From Oligoflexia bacterium (GTDB lineage Bacteria > Bdellovibrionota > Bacteriovoracia > Bacteriovoracales > Bacteriovoracaceae): a stretch of DNA of 64,000 nucleotides. Made by a program: the position numbers and the translations under genes. This document shows, piece by piece, positions 8,101 to 15,728 of this stretch; position 1 is the first letter of the stretch; each line of letters opens with the position of its first letter. Location: the NCBI GenBank assembly GCA_024229115.1, contig JAAEST010000053.1, forward strand, positions 124,001-188,000. Reading direction: 5' to 3'. The notes under the pieces were generated by a model. It saw only the letters and a program-made list of their open reading frames with translations, was not told where the DNA came from and ran no database searches.

Positions 8101-9531
8101 TCTACTGACTATGATAGCTCTGATAGACTTTATCTTAGTGCCCTCTTCTCTGAAGACCTCTTTGATATTCTTCTTAATGAAGAACCTGAAGGAGTGATCG
8201 CAAGTTTCAGTGGGCAAACGGGAATTAAAATCAGAGAGCATATTGAAAAGAGTTTTAGAAAAGAATTTAAAACTTTCAACTTTTTAGGGCCAAGTCTTGA
8301 AACACTTGATCTTACTGAAGATAGAAAACGTTTTTCTGAGATTACTCAAAAGGTAGAGCTCTCTCATACTAAGAGTGTTGAGGTTTCTGGCTACAAAAAT
8401 CTTCTCAATGCCATGATAGAAATTGGAACGCCAGTTATTATCAGACCAAGCTATGTTATTGGTGGTGAAAGTATGTATATCTTCTACTCAAAAGAAGATA
8501 TTAATGAATTACCAGAAAAATTAAGAGAGCAACTGAAGAACTCTGTTTCGGCCTTTCAAGTTGAAAATTACTTAGAAGAGGCCATCGAATATGATGTCGA
8601 TTTAATTAGGGATCAAAACGGAAATTGTGTCTTTACAGTTTGTGAGCATATCGAATACGCCGGAGTTCATAGTGGCGACTCGGGAATGATTTCTCCTCCA
8701 GTAGTTCTTACCAATAAGAGCTATAATAAGATGAAGCAAATCTCTATAGAGCTGGCCAATGAACTTGAGGTAGTGGGACCTATTAACTTTCAGTATGCGG
8801 TTAAGGGAGACAAAATTTACTGTATCGAGGCCAACCCTAGAGGAAGTAGAACTCTTCCATTCTTAAGTAAGGCCTATGATGTTTCCCTACCAAAACTGGC
8901 TACAGATGCTATGCTTGGTGAGTCTATTGAAAATTGGGATAGAGAAACATCCCCTCACTTTGCAGTAAAACAATCAACTTTCCCATTTGATCGCTTCCTT
9001 CAAGATAATATTATTCTTGGGCCAAAGATGAGATCAACTGGAGAAACAATGGGACTTGATCGCGACAAAGATAGCGCGGTGATGAAGAGTTACCTTGGAA
9101 ATTATCCAAAGCTAGATCAAGTTGGAAAAGTTCTTCTCAGTATCACAGATCTTAATAAAGAAATCTTACTTCCTTATCTTAAGAACCTTAAGAATCTTGG
9201 CTATGAATTTGTGGCCACAGGAGGAACGGCTGAGTATATCCAAAAGCAAGGACTTCCTTGCCAAGCTGTTTCTAAAATTGAGGATGACGAAGGAATTACT
9301 ATTCTTGAGGCCCTCAAAGATCCTGATATCAAGATGGTTTTTAATATTCCAAAGAATACAGGTTCATCAAAGAGTGATGGTGAGTATATTAGAAATACAG
9401 CGATTCAATATGGAATTCCATGCTTCACTCGTAAGGAAAATATTATCGCCGTCATGAGTGCCATTATTGGAACTAAGATTGGACCACAATCAAATGCTCC
9501 ATACTCACTTCAGGAGGCACACTGTGAGTAA
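5101..9531 (+). CDS. carAB: Fused carbamoyl-phosphate synthase, small plus large subunit in one chain
   Basis: 1476 residues, one uninterrupted frame. Start: ATG at 5101 has AGGTGG 8 bases upstream; an in-frame GTG at 5089 lies inside that site and is less likely. Residues 1-372 are CarA: CPSase small-chain domain, then class I glutamine amidotransferase with GICLGHQ (nucleophile C257) and QFHPEANPGP (H350, E352). A linker of about 28 residues leads into CarB at about 400: first ATP-grasp half starting LLIGSGPIKIGQA, second half from about 954 (ILGSGPNRIGQG), and the MGS-like allosteric domain from about 1340. It makes carbamoyl phosphate from glutamine, bicarbonate and ATP. In most bacteria the two subunits are separate genes; a fusion like this is the usual eukaryotic arrangement. 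Its last 8 bases overlap pyrF. Confidence 0.96.
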   Translation: MTATQTREQFLKTLTQTKVWLHFCDGEKFEAKCNLEATDARLTNGIWGEAAFTTGMSGYQETMTDPSFLGQHIIFTTSHVGNYEYDERVSQSDQCHATSLIARNFSYNQFLAKTDSPLISQLDTRKLVKYLTQTKNGHISVITTSEEAPSASEFEKGKLICNDLDKVSQTKAEVIIEGDNPICLVNYGVKQAIIDNLKAMGLPLVTLPYNVSASEIANYNPRMIFLSNGPGDPRDQKECIEQVKEMLKLNIPLRGICLGHQLLTLALGAQVIKLPFGQRGINHPCLNHETGNIVITSQNHGYASDEKSLENIKCDNPLDKNIVITYRSLFDTSVEGIASTDNFLRSVQFHPEANPGPTDAHEFFMEIESYLKNGEKKEINEESFMPLPDLHNTQKKDVPYKKILLIGSGPIKIGQASEFDYSGTQACKSLKEIGIDVVLLNSNPATIMTDREMTHRTYIEPITKETIKKIIEKEKVDAVLSTMGGQTALNICVELEEENYLSSQGVKLLGAKVDTINKTEDRELFAKELDTLGYSTGKRFIADSASNAQILATSKVGFPLIIRRDYALGGKGAALVHNTADLEEVLNSDITYPITMEKSLLGWKEVELEVMVDSEKNGVIICSIENIDPCGVHTGDSITVAPSQTISDRCYQQLRTMSLTIAKHMGVVAGGANVQFAINPVDEDDIVVIEMNPRVSRSSALASKATGYPIAKISALLAVGYSLREILNDITKTSPVAFEPTLDYVALKIPIFPFSKFPTSSQELGPQMRAVGEVLALGGNFNEAFFKALRSLENGLEIPSLNQLKTTPIDFGKEYLEERLKGSRQLSLLTCLEALRAGFSVEEIFNFSKITPWFIECMEEFLQLERKIESDENFLKSRENFIECKRQGISDKYLAYLTDKSQQEILKYRFDNKIFPVFKAVDTCSGEFIAQTPYFYSTYTGVENEAQSLSQNGKAVAILGSGPNRIGQGIEFDYSCVKSCQRLNEKGIQSIMINSNPETVSTDYDSSDRLYLSALFSEDLFDILLNEEPEGVIASFSGQTGIKIREHIEKSFRKEFKTFNFLGPSLETLDLTEDRKRFSEITQKVELSHTKSVEVSGYKNLLNAMIEIGTPVIIRPSYVIGGESMYIFYSKEDINELPEKLREQLKNSVSAFQVENYLEEAIEYDVDLIRDQNGNCVFTVCEHIEYAGVHSGDSGMISPPVVLTNKSYNKMKQISIELANELEVVGPINFQYAVKGDKIYCIEANPRGSRTLPFLSKAYDVSLPKLATDAMLGESIENWDRETSPHFAVKQSTFPFDRFLQDNIILGPKMRSTGETMGLDRDKDSAVMKSYLGNYPKLDQVGKVLLSITDLNKEILLPYLKNLKNLGYEFVATGGTAEYIQKQGLPCQAVSKIEDDEGITILEALKDPDIKMVFNIPKNTGSSKSDGEYIRNTAIQYGIPCFTRKENIIAVMSAIIGTKIGPQSNAPYSLQEAHCE

Positions 9532-10243
9532 TCTTCTTTCTCGCTCAATTCTTGCTTTGGATAATATGAGTTACCAGGAACTAAATGACTTCCTCTCCAC
9601 TCATCCAAGTGACATTCCTACTCTTAAGATTGGGCTTGAGCTTTTCTGTCTTCACGGACCAAGTATCGTAAAAGAAATAAGAGAGAAATACCGCAAGACA
9701 ATTTTCCTCGATCTTAAGCTTCATGATATTCCGAATACCGTGGCCAAGGCCATTCGTTCTCTAGAAGGTCTTGATGTGGAGTTTCTTACTATTCACCTAA
9801 GCGGGGGTGAAGAAATGATTCTCAAAGCTTTAGAAAGTGCGAAGACCTATCTTCCAAATACTAAGCTTCTCGGTGTTAGCTACTTAACAAGCCTCGATGA
9901 AAAAGACTTCTCTCAAAACTGGGGAGTTAGTAAAGATGGTATTGAAGATCAATTTAAGAAACTATTTTCAATTGCTTCTAAAACAAAGATCCATGGGATT
10001 GTCTGTTCACCGCTAGAAGCAAAAATGATGAAAGAGATTAATTCTAATATTCTTACGGTATGTCCTGGGATTCGCTTTGAAGATCAGATCAGTAGTGGAA
10101 ATATTCAAGATCAAAAGAGAGTGCTCTCACCTCTTCAGGCACTTTCTCAGGGTGCTGACTATATGGTCATTGGAAGGCCCTTAACACAGGCCCAGAATTT
10201 TAATGAGCGAATTACTTATCTGACTGAGACGTTAATCTCTTAA
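9524..10243 (+). CDS. pyrF: Orotidine 5'-phosphate decarboxylase
   Basis: 239 residues from GTG at 9524; AGGAGG lies 6 bases upstream, and the start overlaps the end of carAB by 8 bases, suggesting translational coupling. Upstream in-frame ATGs lie inside carAB and lack a ribosome site. The catalytic signature FLDLKLHDIPNTV (D-x-K-x-x-D array) is at about 62-74, the start ILALDN at 9-14 holds the first phosphate/ribose contact, and VCPGIR plus YMVIGRPLTQA near the end form the phosphate-binding loops. It decarboxylates OMP to UMP, the last step of de novo UMP synthesis. The tail overlaps the convergent lipoprotein gene by 32 bases. Confidence 0.95.
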   Translation: MSNLLSRSILALDNMSYQELNDFLSTHPSDIPTLKIGLELFCLHGPSIVKEIREKYRKTIFLDLKLHDIPNTVAKAIRSLEGLDVEFLTIHLSGGEEMILKALESAKTYLPNTKLLGVSYLTSLDEKDFSQNWGVSKDGIEDQFKKLFSIASKTKIHGIVCSPLEAKMMKEINSNILTVCPGIRFEDQISSGNIQDQKRVLSPLQALSQGADYMVIGRPLTQAQNFNERITYLTETLIS

Positions 10244-11051
10244 AGTCATTTAAGTAAGTAGAAATATTTTTCTTAAAATACTCTCGCTGATCTTTAGTGA
10301 GGGTATTGAGAAAAGCGCTCATAAAAACAGACATACGATCCATCCAATTCGTCATTCTTCCTTTAAAAATCCAAGAACTTTTTAAAGCTTCATTAAGCTT
10401 GAGCTCAACGACTTTAGAATCCTTGTGATCATAACTATCTAGGAACGATTTGATTCTCTGACTACGACGAGCAAGCCTCATTTTTGGGTCATATCTTAAG
10501 TTTTGATAACTCTTAGAGATAAGATCTAATTGCTTCTTATTAATTTCACCAAACCACTCGCCGAGGTTTTCCTTATATTGATCAATTTTCTTCTTCTTAA
10601 TTTCCTCAGGACGAATTTTCATCTGATCTTCAATTCGCTCATTACCAGCAACGAGCTTCTTTCTTAAGCGATCAATTTGTATATCGTTAAGTCTGGCCAG
10701 TAGCGGTGTAACCTTAGGGATAAGTGGCATCATACTCTTATTGTAGAGATTTAAAATCTCAGACATATAACTATCTACGAGTGCTTTATCAAAGCTCTTT
10801 CTTTCAATATCTTTGAGGCCTCTCTCACCGAGCGTGATAATATCAGGAAGAACATTCTCTTTATGCCATTGCATATGCTCTTCCAAAATCGCCATAAACT
10901 TCTTCTTATCTTCACCTTGGAAGCGAACAAATTTCTTTACTCTTGAATTGATGATCCAATCGCCAAAGCGATATCCCCACTCAATTTTTGAGCACGAAAC
11001 GACTTGTAGGAGAATGACAATTAATAAAAGGTTCTTGAATTTAAACTTCAT
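10212..11051 (-). CDS. Lipoprotein, DUF6279-like
   Basis: 279 residues from ATG at 11051. This start is chosen over an upstream ATG at 11084 because it places a classic lipoprotein signal at the N-terminus: MKFKFKNLL, hydrophobic core, then LQVVSC with lipidation at C20. The mature part opens with EWGYRFGDWIINSRV and is otherwise helical with many basic and acidic residues; the repeated short helices and the W-[YF]-R-x-x-D opening resemble the DUF6279 lipoproteins of Gram-negative bacteria. Function unknown; it should sit on a membrane facing the periplasm. A hairpin covers its ribosome site. The last 32 bases overlap pyrF on the other strand. Confidence 0.75.
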   Translation of the reverse strand: MKFKFKNLLLIVILLQVVSCSKIEWGYRFGDWIINSRVKKFVRFQGEDKKKFMAILEEHMQWHKENVLPDIITLGERGLKDIERKSFDKALVDSYMSEILNLYNKSMMPLIPKVTPLLARLNDIQIDRLRKKLVAGNERIEDQMKIRPEEIKKKKIDQYKENLGEWFGEINKKQLDLISKSYQNLRYDPKMRLARRSQRIKSFLDSYDHKDSKVVELKLNEALKSSWIFKGRMTNWMDRMSVFMSAFLNTLTKDQREYFKKNISTYLNDFKRLTSQSDK

Positions 11052-11057
11052 AAAAGG

Positions 11058-11082
11058 GCCCTCAACCAGAGTGATTGAGGGC
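11058..11082 (-). terminator. Hairpin between two minus-strand genes, overlapping a ribosome site
   Basis: GCCCTCAA (11058-11065) pairs with TTGAGGGC (11075-11082), an 8-bp perfect stem with a 9-base loop. Read on the minus strand it is followed by CCTTTT, so it may terminate transcripts of the exported protein gene at 11095-11676. The same arm holds GAGGG, the only ribosome site for the lipoprotein ATG at 11051, so it may instead hide that site. Confidence 0.6.
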
Positions 11083-11094
11083 ATATTATCAGAA

Positions 11095-11676
11095 TTACTT
11101 CTTCTTGAATACTAATTGATCTTTTACAAGAAATTTTCTGAACTTAATCTTGTAATCACCAACTGTTTGAACTTTAGAAGCTGATGCCTCTACTTTAGTT
11201 GAGAATAGACCATTTTGGCTGAAAGTTACTCTAAAGATCTCTTTGTCTCCATTATCAAGCTTGTGAGCTTTTTTGAAGTTAAGTCTAATTGACTTAGTTA
11301 CTCTACTTGGAACAGCATCGTAATCAGCACAGTATCTTTCAGTTCTGTAGTAACCACCTCTATAAACAGTTCTACAAACTCTGTCTCCGTAACGATTTAC
11401 GTGACAAACAACATCTCTGTAACCTGGAACCCAAACATCTCTGTAAGCATAACGTACACATACGTTATCAAGTTGTTCCATGTTAAAAGAAACATTTACT
11501 TTCTCTGGAGTTTCGTTTGTTCTTACTACTTCAAAAGTTTCGTAAGCAGCAGCTCCACGTGTTTGACCAAGTTTACCAAGAGAAACATACTCTCCGTTTA
11601 GGTCGATTGTTCTTCCGTTCGCAAATACTGACGAACATAAAAGAAGTGATACTAAAATTGTAAATAAGTTTTTCAT
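11095..11676 (-). CDS. Exported Tyr/Arg/Cys-rich protein, unknown function
   Basis: 193 residues with a signal peptide (FTILVSLLLCSSVFA, cut before NGRTID) and a strong AAGGGGG ribosome site. The mature part looks beta-rich. Residues 70-125 hold a segment dense in Tyr, Arg, Val and Cys (VCVRYAYRDVWVPGY, then DVVCHVNRYGDRVCRTVYRGGYY and RYCADYDA), with four cysteines that could form disulfides. The C-terminus has two basic beta strands (SIRLNFKKAHKL; KIKFRKFLVK). No domain family is recognised. A hairpin follows it, and gsk lies 18 bases upstream, so the two may share a transcript. Confidence 0.7.
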   Translation of the reverse strand: MKNLFTILVSLLLCSSVFANGRTIDLNGEYVSLGKLGQTRGAAAYETFEVVRTNETPEKVNVSFNMEQLDNVCVRYAYRDVWVPGYRDVVCHVNRYGDRVCRTVYRGGYYRTERYCADYDAVPSRVTKSIRLNFKKAHKLDNGDKEIFRVTFSQNGLFSTKVEASASKVQTVGDYKIKFRKFLVKDQLVFKKK

Positions 11677-11694
11677 AGTTACCCCCTTAAAAAC

Positions 11695-12993
11695 CTATAA
11701 TTCCCAATATGATTCTTCTAAACTATCTTCTTTTTCTGGTAGACCTCTAGATAAGCGAGGACTGTTCTGTGATAGAACTTCGTAGCTTGATCTATTGGCA
11801 TACTTACTAATCTGGTGAATTGAAGAATAAGTTAAAAATTGATTCTGATGTTTTGGTGAATTTGGAACCATCTCTCTATGATATTTATTAGAAGCAATAT
11901 CATGAAGAAGTGCTGCCAGTGCTGCATCCCCTGCTCCATTAGTATTTTCTACTCTTCCTGGTCCACCCATAAATGGATTAATATGAGTGTAAATCTTCTT
12001 AGAGTTTCTACAATCAGCACGTCTCATTGCTCTTGAGTATTCGAATTGATTGTACATAGGAAGAGACTTCGAATGGATCTTATCTTTTGTTTCTCTAGCC
12101 GCTTCTTCATCAACATGACCACAGATATAAAGTCCGCTTGCACCGACTGTTAATAAAACGAGATCAGTAAACTCAAGAGCTTTTTGACCGGCCAAGAGTG
12201 GATCCTCTTCGTTAAGCCAAAATTTTGCTTCATTCTCATTCATGGCCACAACTGTGACATTGTCTTTTATGAAATCAAAGAGAAAATCTTTCATCTCACT
12301 AACTAGATGCCCTGTTCCCATTGAAAGAACGACTGGTACATCATTGGCCTTAGCAATTTCTACCGCCTTTAAAGTACTGGCATACATTGGTGAGTTCTTA
12401 TCTCTTAAGAGGAAAGTTGTTATCAGAAGAGCACCGGCCCTTGAAACGACATCTTCAGGAATAAACTCTGGCTTGAGTTCATTCATGATTCCTTTTCCAA
12501 TAGCGAATGTTCTTTCACCATCTTCAGTGACAAAGCAAAGAGCTCTGGCCATTGGCCCATCACATGGCATGAGATTACTAAGATCCACATGTGAGTTGGT
12601 GGTACAAATATATTTGAAGGCATAGTCGCCTACTTGAATATTCTTACTAATACTTCCAAGTGCAACAGAAATATCATCTGCCAGCACTGAATAATTATGA
12701 AGAGTATTTCCTACCGCTCCACCAGCATACTCACCAGCAATGAGATTATTTTCTTTGGCATAATTATAGAGATATTCGATTTTCTCATCAGGAAGAACAA
12801 CGCTTTCTCCGGCCTTTAATTCATTCCCTTCTAAGAATTCGCGATCAATCTTGATTTCGATATCGACAATCAGCTGGTCAATACCAACAATGAAAACCTT
12901 GTGAGGCTTACTATAGCAATTATCCAGCGATTGCCTATTTTCAGCAGAGACTGGAAAGTAATGTTTACTTTTACGTTTACCAGGAAACTTCAT
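11695..12993 (-). CDS. gsk: Inosine-guanosine kinase
   Basis: 432 residues, cytoplasmic. It is a near full-length match, from memory, to enterobacterial Gsk: the start MKFPGKRKSKHYFPV, AGGAVGNTLHNYSVLADD near 98, GERTFAIGKG near 165, MNENEA near 260, the PfkB ribokinase signature NTNGAGDAALAALLHDI near 361 with the catalytic Asp, and the end RGLPEKEDSLEESYWEL. It phosphorylates inosine and guanosine to IMP and GMP in purine salvage. A predator taking up host nucleosides would have an obvious use for it, which is inference. Divergent from the SH3/barrel protein at 13118. Confidence 0.95.
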   Translation of the reverse strand: MKFPGKRKSKHYFPVSAENRQSLDNCYSKPHKVFIVGIDQLIVDIEIKIDREFLEGNELKAGESVVLPDEKIEYLYNYAKENNLIAGEYAGGAVGNTLHNYSVLADDISVALGSISKNIQVGDYAFKYICTTNSHVDLSNLMPCDGPMARALCFVTEDGERTFAIGKGIMNELKPEFIPEDVVSRAGALLITTFLLRDKNSPMYASTLKAVEIAKANDVPVVLSMGTGHLVSEMKDFLFDFIKDNVTVVAMNENEAKFWLNEEDPLLAGQKALEFTDLVLLTVGASGLYICGHVDEEAARETKDKIHSKSLPMYNQFEYSRAMRRADCRNSKKIYTHINPFMGGPGRVENTNGAGDAALAALLHDIASNKYHREMVPNSPKHQNQFLTYSSIHQISKYANRSSYEVLSQNSPRLSRGLPEKEDSLEESYWEL

Positions 12994-13117
12994 AAATCCT
13001 CATCAATAGTTATCCTTTATAAATATCAATGTGGGAAACTGATTGAAAAGGTCTGTTAATAATATTTACATATCTTCCGGCATTCCTAAATTGCTAAAAA
13101 TAGATATAATATTAAAT

Positions 13118-14008
13118 ATGACTAAAATGATTCTTCATTTTGCTATTCTGTTCTCATTTCTCATGACCACGCACAGCGTCATTGCTGCTCAAATTGCTAC
13201 TGTTAAGTCGCAAAGAGCTGTTATCTATGGGGATATGGCCATGCGTGTTCCTCTTGGCTTCGTTAAGAAGGGCAAGAAACTGGCCGTAGGAGAAGTAAAA
13301 AGAAAAAGAGGTCGCATTCTTCCTGTCGCTATCAATGGCAAAGTTGGCTGGATAAAAACCACAGATATCATCCTCGATGACCAAGTCAGAGAATTTGAAT
13401 CAGGCCCCAAGGTCTATGAGCATGAGATGCTTACCGCTGACCAAGAGGCGGAAGAAGAGAAATTCGACCCTATGACGGAGAATAATTATATCCTGCTCAG
13501 ATATGGAACTTTTAGTCCAAGTGAAGAAACTCTCAACGTTATCAAAAGTACCGACACTGATCAGTATACGGCATCAATGCTTTCAGCGTATTTTGAACAT
13601 CGCCACCCTTACAAGAGCTATGCTTGGGGTGTTGGTTTTGATTATTATAAAATGCAATCAGATTTAATCACTTATGAGATCCCTGTTCTTAAGGCCCAAG
13701 TAAATTACATTCCTTTTAAATTCGCTCTTCTTTCACTAGAAGCCTTTGGTGGAATCTTTGCTAGCTCTGATGTGAGTATTGAATCGAAAGGACTAGGAAC
13801 TAATAATGGGGTGATGTATGGAGCTGAGTATGGCGTTCTCGCTCGCCTCTTTCCAGATTCAAAAATCGGAGCTTCGGCCGGACTTACTTTCGTCAATGGT
13901 TATCTTAGAAATATTGAAGCTGTAGAAAATACAGAAAACTTCAACTCAGCTGTCGCCGATGTTTTCAGTGGAACTTCGGTCTTCATCAATCTTCACTACA
14001 AACTTTAA
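13118..14008 (+). CDS. Exported protein with SH3-like segment and probable outer-membrane barrel
   Basis: About 296 residues from ATG at 13118, chosen because it begins a signal peptide (MILHFAILFSFLMTTHSVIAA); the longer frame to 13043 adds a non-signal-like stretch. No clear ribosome site is visible. Residues 25-85 look like a bacterial SH3 domain (VKSQRAVIYGD, then GFVKKGKKLAVGE and NGKVGWIKTTDI). From about residue 120 the protein alternates amphipathic strands (NNYILLRYGTF, WGVGFDYYKM, LEAFGGIF, GVLARLF, GLTFVNGYL) and ends VFINLHYKL, as small barrels do. SH3-like modules often bind peptidoglycan, so it may link wall and outer membrane. Its stop overlaps the stop of the convergent gene by 4 bases. 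Confidence 0.7.
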   Translation: MTKMILHFAILFSFLMTTHSVIAAQIATVKSQRAVIYGDMAMRVPLGFVKKGKKLAVGEVKRKRGRILPVAINGKVGWIKTTDIILDDQVREFESGPKVYEHEMLTADQEAEEEKFDPMTENNYILLRYGTFSPSEETLNVIKSTDTDQYTASMLSAYFEHRHPYKSYAWGVGFDYYKMQSDLITYEIPVLKAQVNYIPFKFALLSLEAFGGIFASSDVSIESKGLGTNNGVMYGAEYGVLARLFPDSKIGASAGLTFVNGYLRNIEAVENTENFNSAVADVFSGTSVFINLHYKL

Positions 14009-15486
14009 ATATTATTTTCTTTAATATTGTGTTTTTTCTTAAAGTACTTACACATATTTTCTTGTTCGTGCTTTGTATAGATTATCTTTGCTTCTTCTTT
14101 ACATATCTTTTTGTGCCCTAGTTTTTTAAAGTCATAACACAACCAAAGAAAGCCTCTTTTACAATAGTCTTTTTTATCAATCTCTATAACCCCAAACCTT
14201 TGATCTCCCTGAGATAATATCAACGCTTTAGTGTGAAGATAGCAACTCACCCACTCTCCTAACGAACAACCTCTCTTTGTTACAGCAAGAACTTTTTTCA
14301 TACTCTTTTTTACATCATCGCTCATTACTAAACTCTTCAACTTAACAGTATTAAAGTACATCAAACACTGAACGATATCCGATTTTTTAGCCAAACTATC
14401 ACACCCCTTCTTTAGTTCATTGTGATGAATAACATCATACTCCACTAATCGAGGTGAATTAAAACCTTTTCCATTCTTTAAAATTTCTTTATCCTTTTTC
14501 AAGAAGTCAAAATTTTCGAACTCAAATTCAAAATAATCAATAAAATTAAAAAACTGGAATGAGTTCCCCCGCTTAACACTGTCAATCAATCCCAAGAATA
14601 CCGCTTTTTTGAAATCCTTAGATCTTGTTTTAAGACTCTCTTTAATCAGCATATAATTTTGATAAAACTTATCTTTATTTTTTAAAATAGTTTTTCTAAT
14701 CGCAACTTCACATCCCCCCATATCTATTGGATGTCGACAAGAAAGCTCAATTGCATCCTTTATTGTATAGTGATTTCCTTTGTATTCATCCTCAATAATA
14801 AAACGACAAGCCGTATTATATCCATCCCGACAAAGGCTCTCCATAATATTACGATAACCAAAATAAGGATTATCGCCTTTATTCTCTAATCGAATATCCC
14901 TATCAATCGAATGAACAAGTTGAACGAAGTATCTACAACTTCCATAATTTTCAGCACCCGCACATTCTCTTTTATAAATACTGATATAGCGGTCTAGAAT
15001 TTTTTCGATTTTCCCTTTAATTCTTTTTAGTTTTAAAGATGCATAATAAACCCGGTTACAGCTCAGCAATTGATTATTTTTAGAAAAAGAGTTAAAAAAA
15101 CATCCAATATAATTGTTTACATAACGCTGCCTCAGTTCAATATCTTTTACATACTTCATCCTGTAGTAGCTTGTGGCATAGGTGTAAACGAGCATAGGAG
15201 GTATTAACGGCAGAGCGTTTAGGGATATTCCTTGATACATGTAGATTTCCCAATCATACATCTCTCCGGCCCCACTTCGCCTTATACCTTTACCATCGGG
15301 TTCTTTTTCAGAATAAAAGACAACATTATCAATAACTGTATCTGAAACAACTAGAGAAAGCTTCAAAGGTAAAGTAATGATGATCATTAATATCCACATC
15401 ATTACAGAGAACCCCTGACTCCAGCCTCGAAGTTTTTTTCCGTATTTGATAAATACAAAAAATAAGATCAAATAATCTAAGTGCAA
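14005..15486 (-). CDS. Membrane protein with tandem cysteine-pair repeats
   Basis: 493 residues. Residues 3-13 and 28-46 are hydrophobic, as is 90-104, suggesting two or three membrane segments in the first 110 residues. The rest is a lysine-rich helical domain in which a cysteine pair recurs: RECAGAENYGSCRYF, SLCRDGYNTACRFI, LSCRHPIDMGGCEVAI, GCDSLAKKSDIVQC, RGCSLGEWVSCYL, YCKRGFLWLCYDF. The C-x(6-11)-C pairs within helical hairpins recall Sel1-like/Hcp cysteine-rich repeats, but the match is loose. It looks richer in A/T codons than its neighbours and has no ribosome site I can defend, both consistent with acquired DNA. It is divergent from the RelA/SpoT-like gene, with 242 bases between. 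Confidence 0.65.
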   Translation of the reverse strand: MHLDYLILFFVFIKYGKKLRGWSQGFSVMMWILMIIITLPLKLSLVVSDTVIDNVVFYSEKEPDGKGIRRSGAGEMYDWEIYMYQGISLNALPLIPPMLVYTYATSYYRMKYVKDIELRQRYVNNYIGCFFNSFSKNNQLLSCNRVYYASLKLKRIKGKIEKILDRYISIYKRECAGAENYGSCRYFVQLVHSIDRDIRLENKGDNPYFGYRNIMESLCRDGYNTACRFIIEDEYKGNHYTIKDAIELSCRHPIDMGGCEVAIRKTILKNKDKFYQNYMLIKESLKTRSKDFKKAVFLGLIDSVKRGNSFQFFNFIDYFEFEFENFDFLKKDKEILKNGKGFNSPRLVEYDVIHHNELKKGCDSLAKKSDIVQCLMYFNTVKLKSLVMSDDVKKSMKKVLAVTKRGCSLGEWVSCYLHTKALILSQGDQRFGVIEIDKKDYCKRGFLWLCYDFKKLGHKKICKEEAKIIYTKHEQENMCKYFKKKHNIKENNI

Positions 15487-15571
15487 TTCACATACTCTCT
15501 ATAAAATATTCATTTTTAAATTTTAAACCTACTACAACATAATTAAAACCTGTTCAAAGTAAGTGGTTCTG

Positions 15572-15605
15572 GTTTCAGGCTTCCGCTCTGGAGCGGAAAC
15601 TTTTT
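15572..15605. repeat. Palindromic hairpin, copy 1 of a two-copy element
   Basis: TTCCGCTCTGGAGCGGAA (15581-15598) is a perfect palindrome, preceded by AGGC and followed by ACTTTTT. The same core, in the opposite orientation, recurs at about 41188-41205. On the plus strand the following T run makes it terminator-like, although no plus-strand gene ends close by. It lies in the 242-base gap (15487-15728) between two divergent accessory-looking genes; the rest of that gap is AT-rich without other clear structure. Confidence 0.6.
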
Positions 15606-15728
15606 AATAAACGATATTATATAAACAAAAGTTCCCTAAACTGACTAAAGTAATGAAATTACAGACACTTATAACTACTTTTACTTTTTTTTCTTGCAAA
15701 TAATAAAAATTAGTTAAAAATATTATAC

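Noticed and set aside
13105-13110. TATAAT just before the SH3-barrel gene
   Set aside because: A good -10 but without a matching -35 at 16-18 bases, and too close to the start codon to be convincing.
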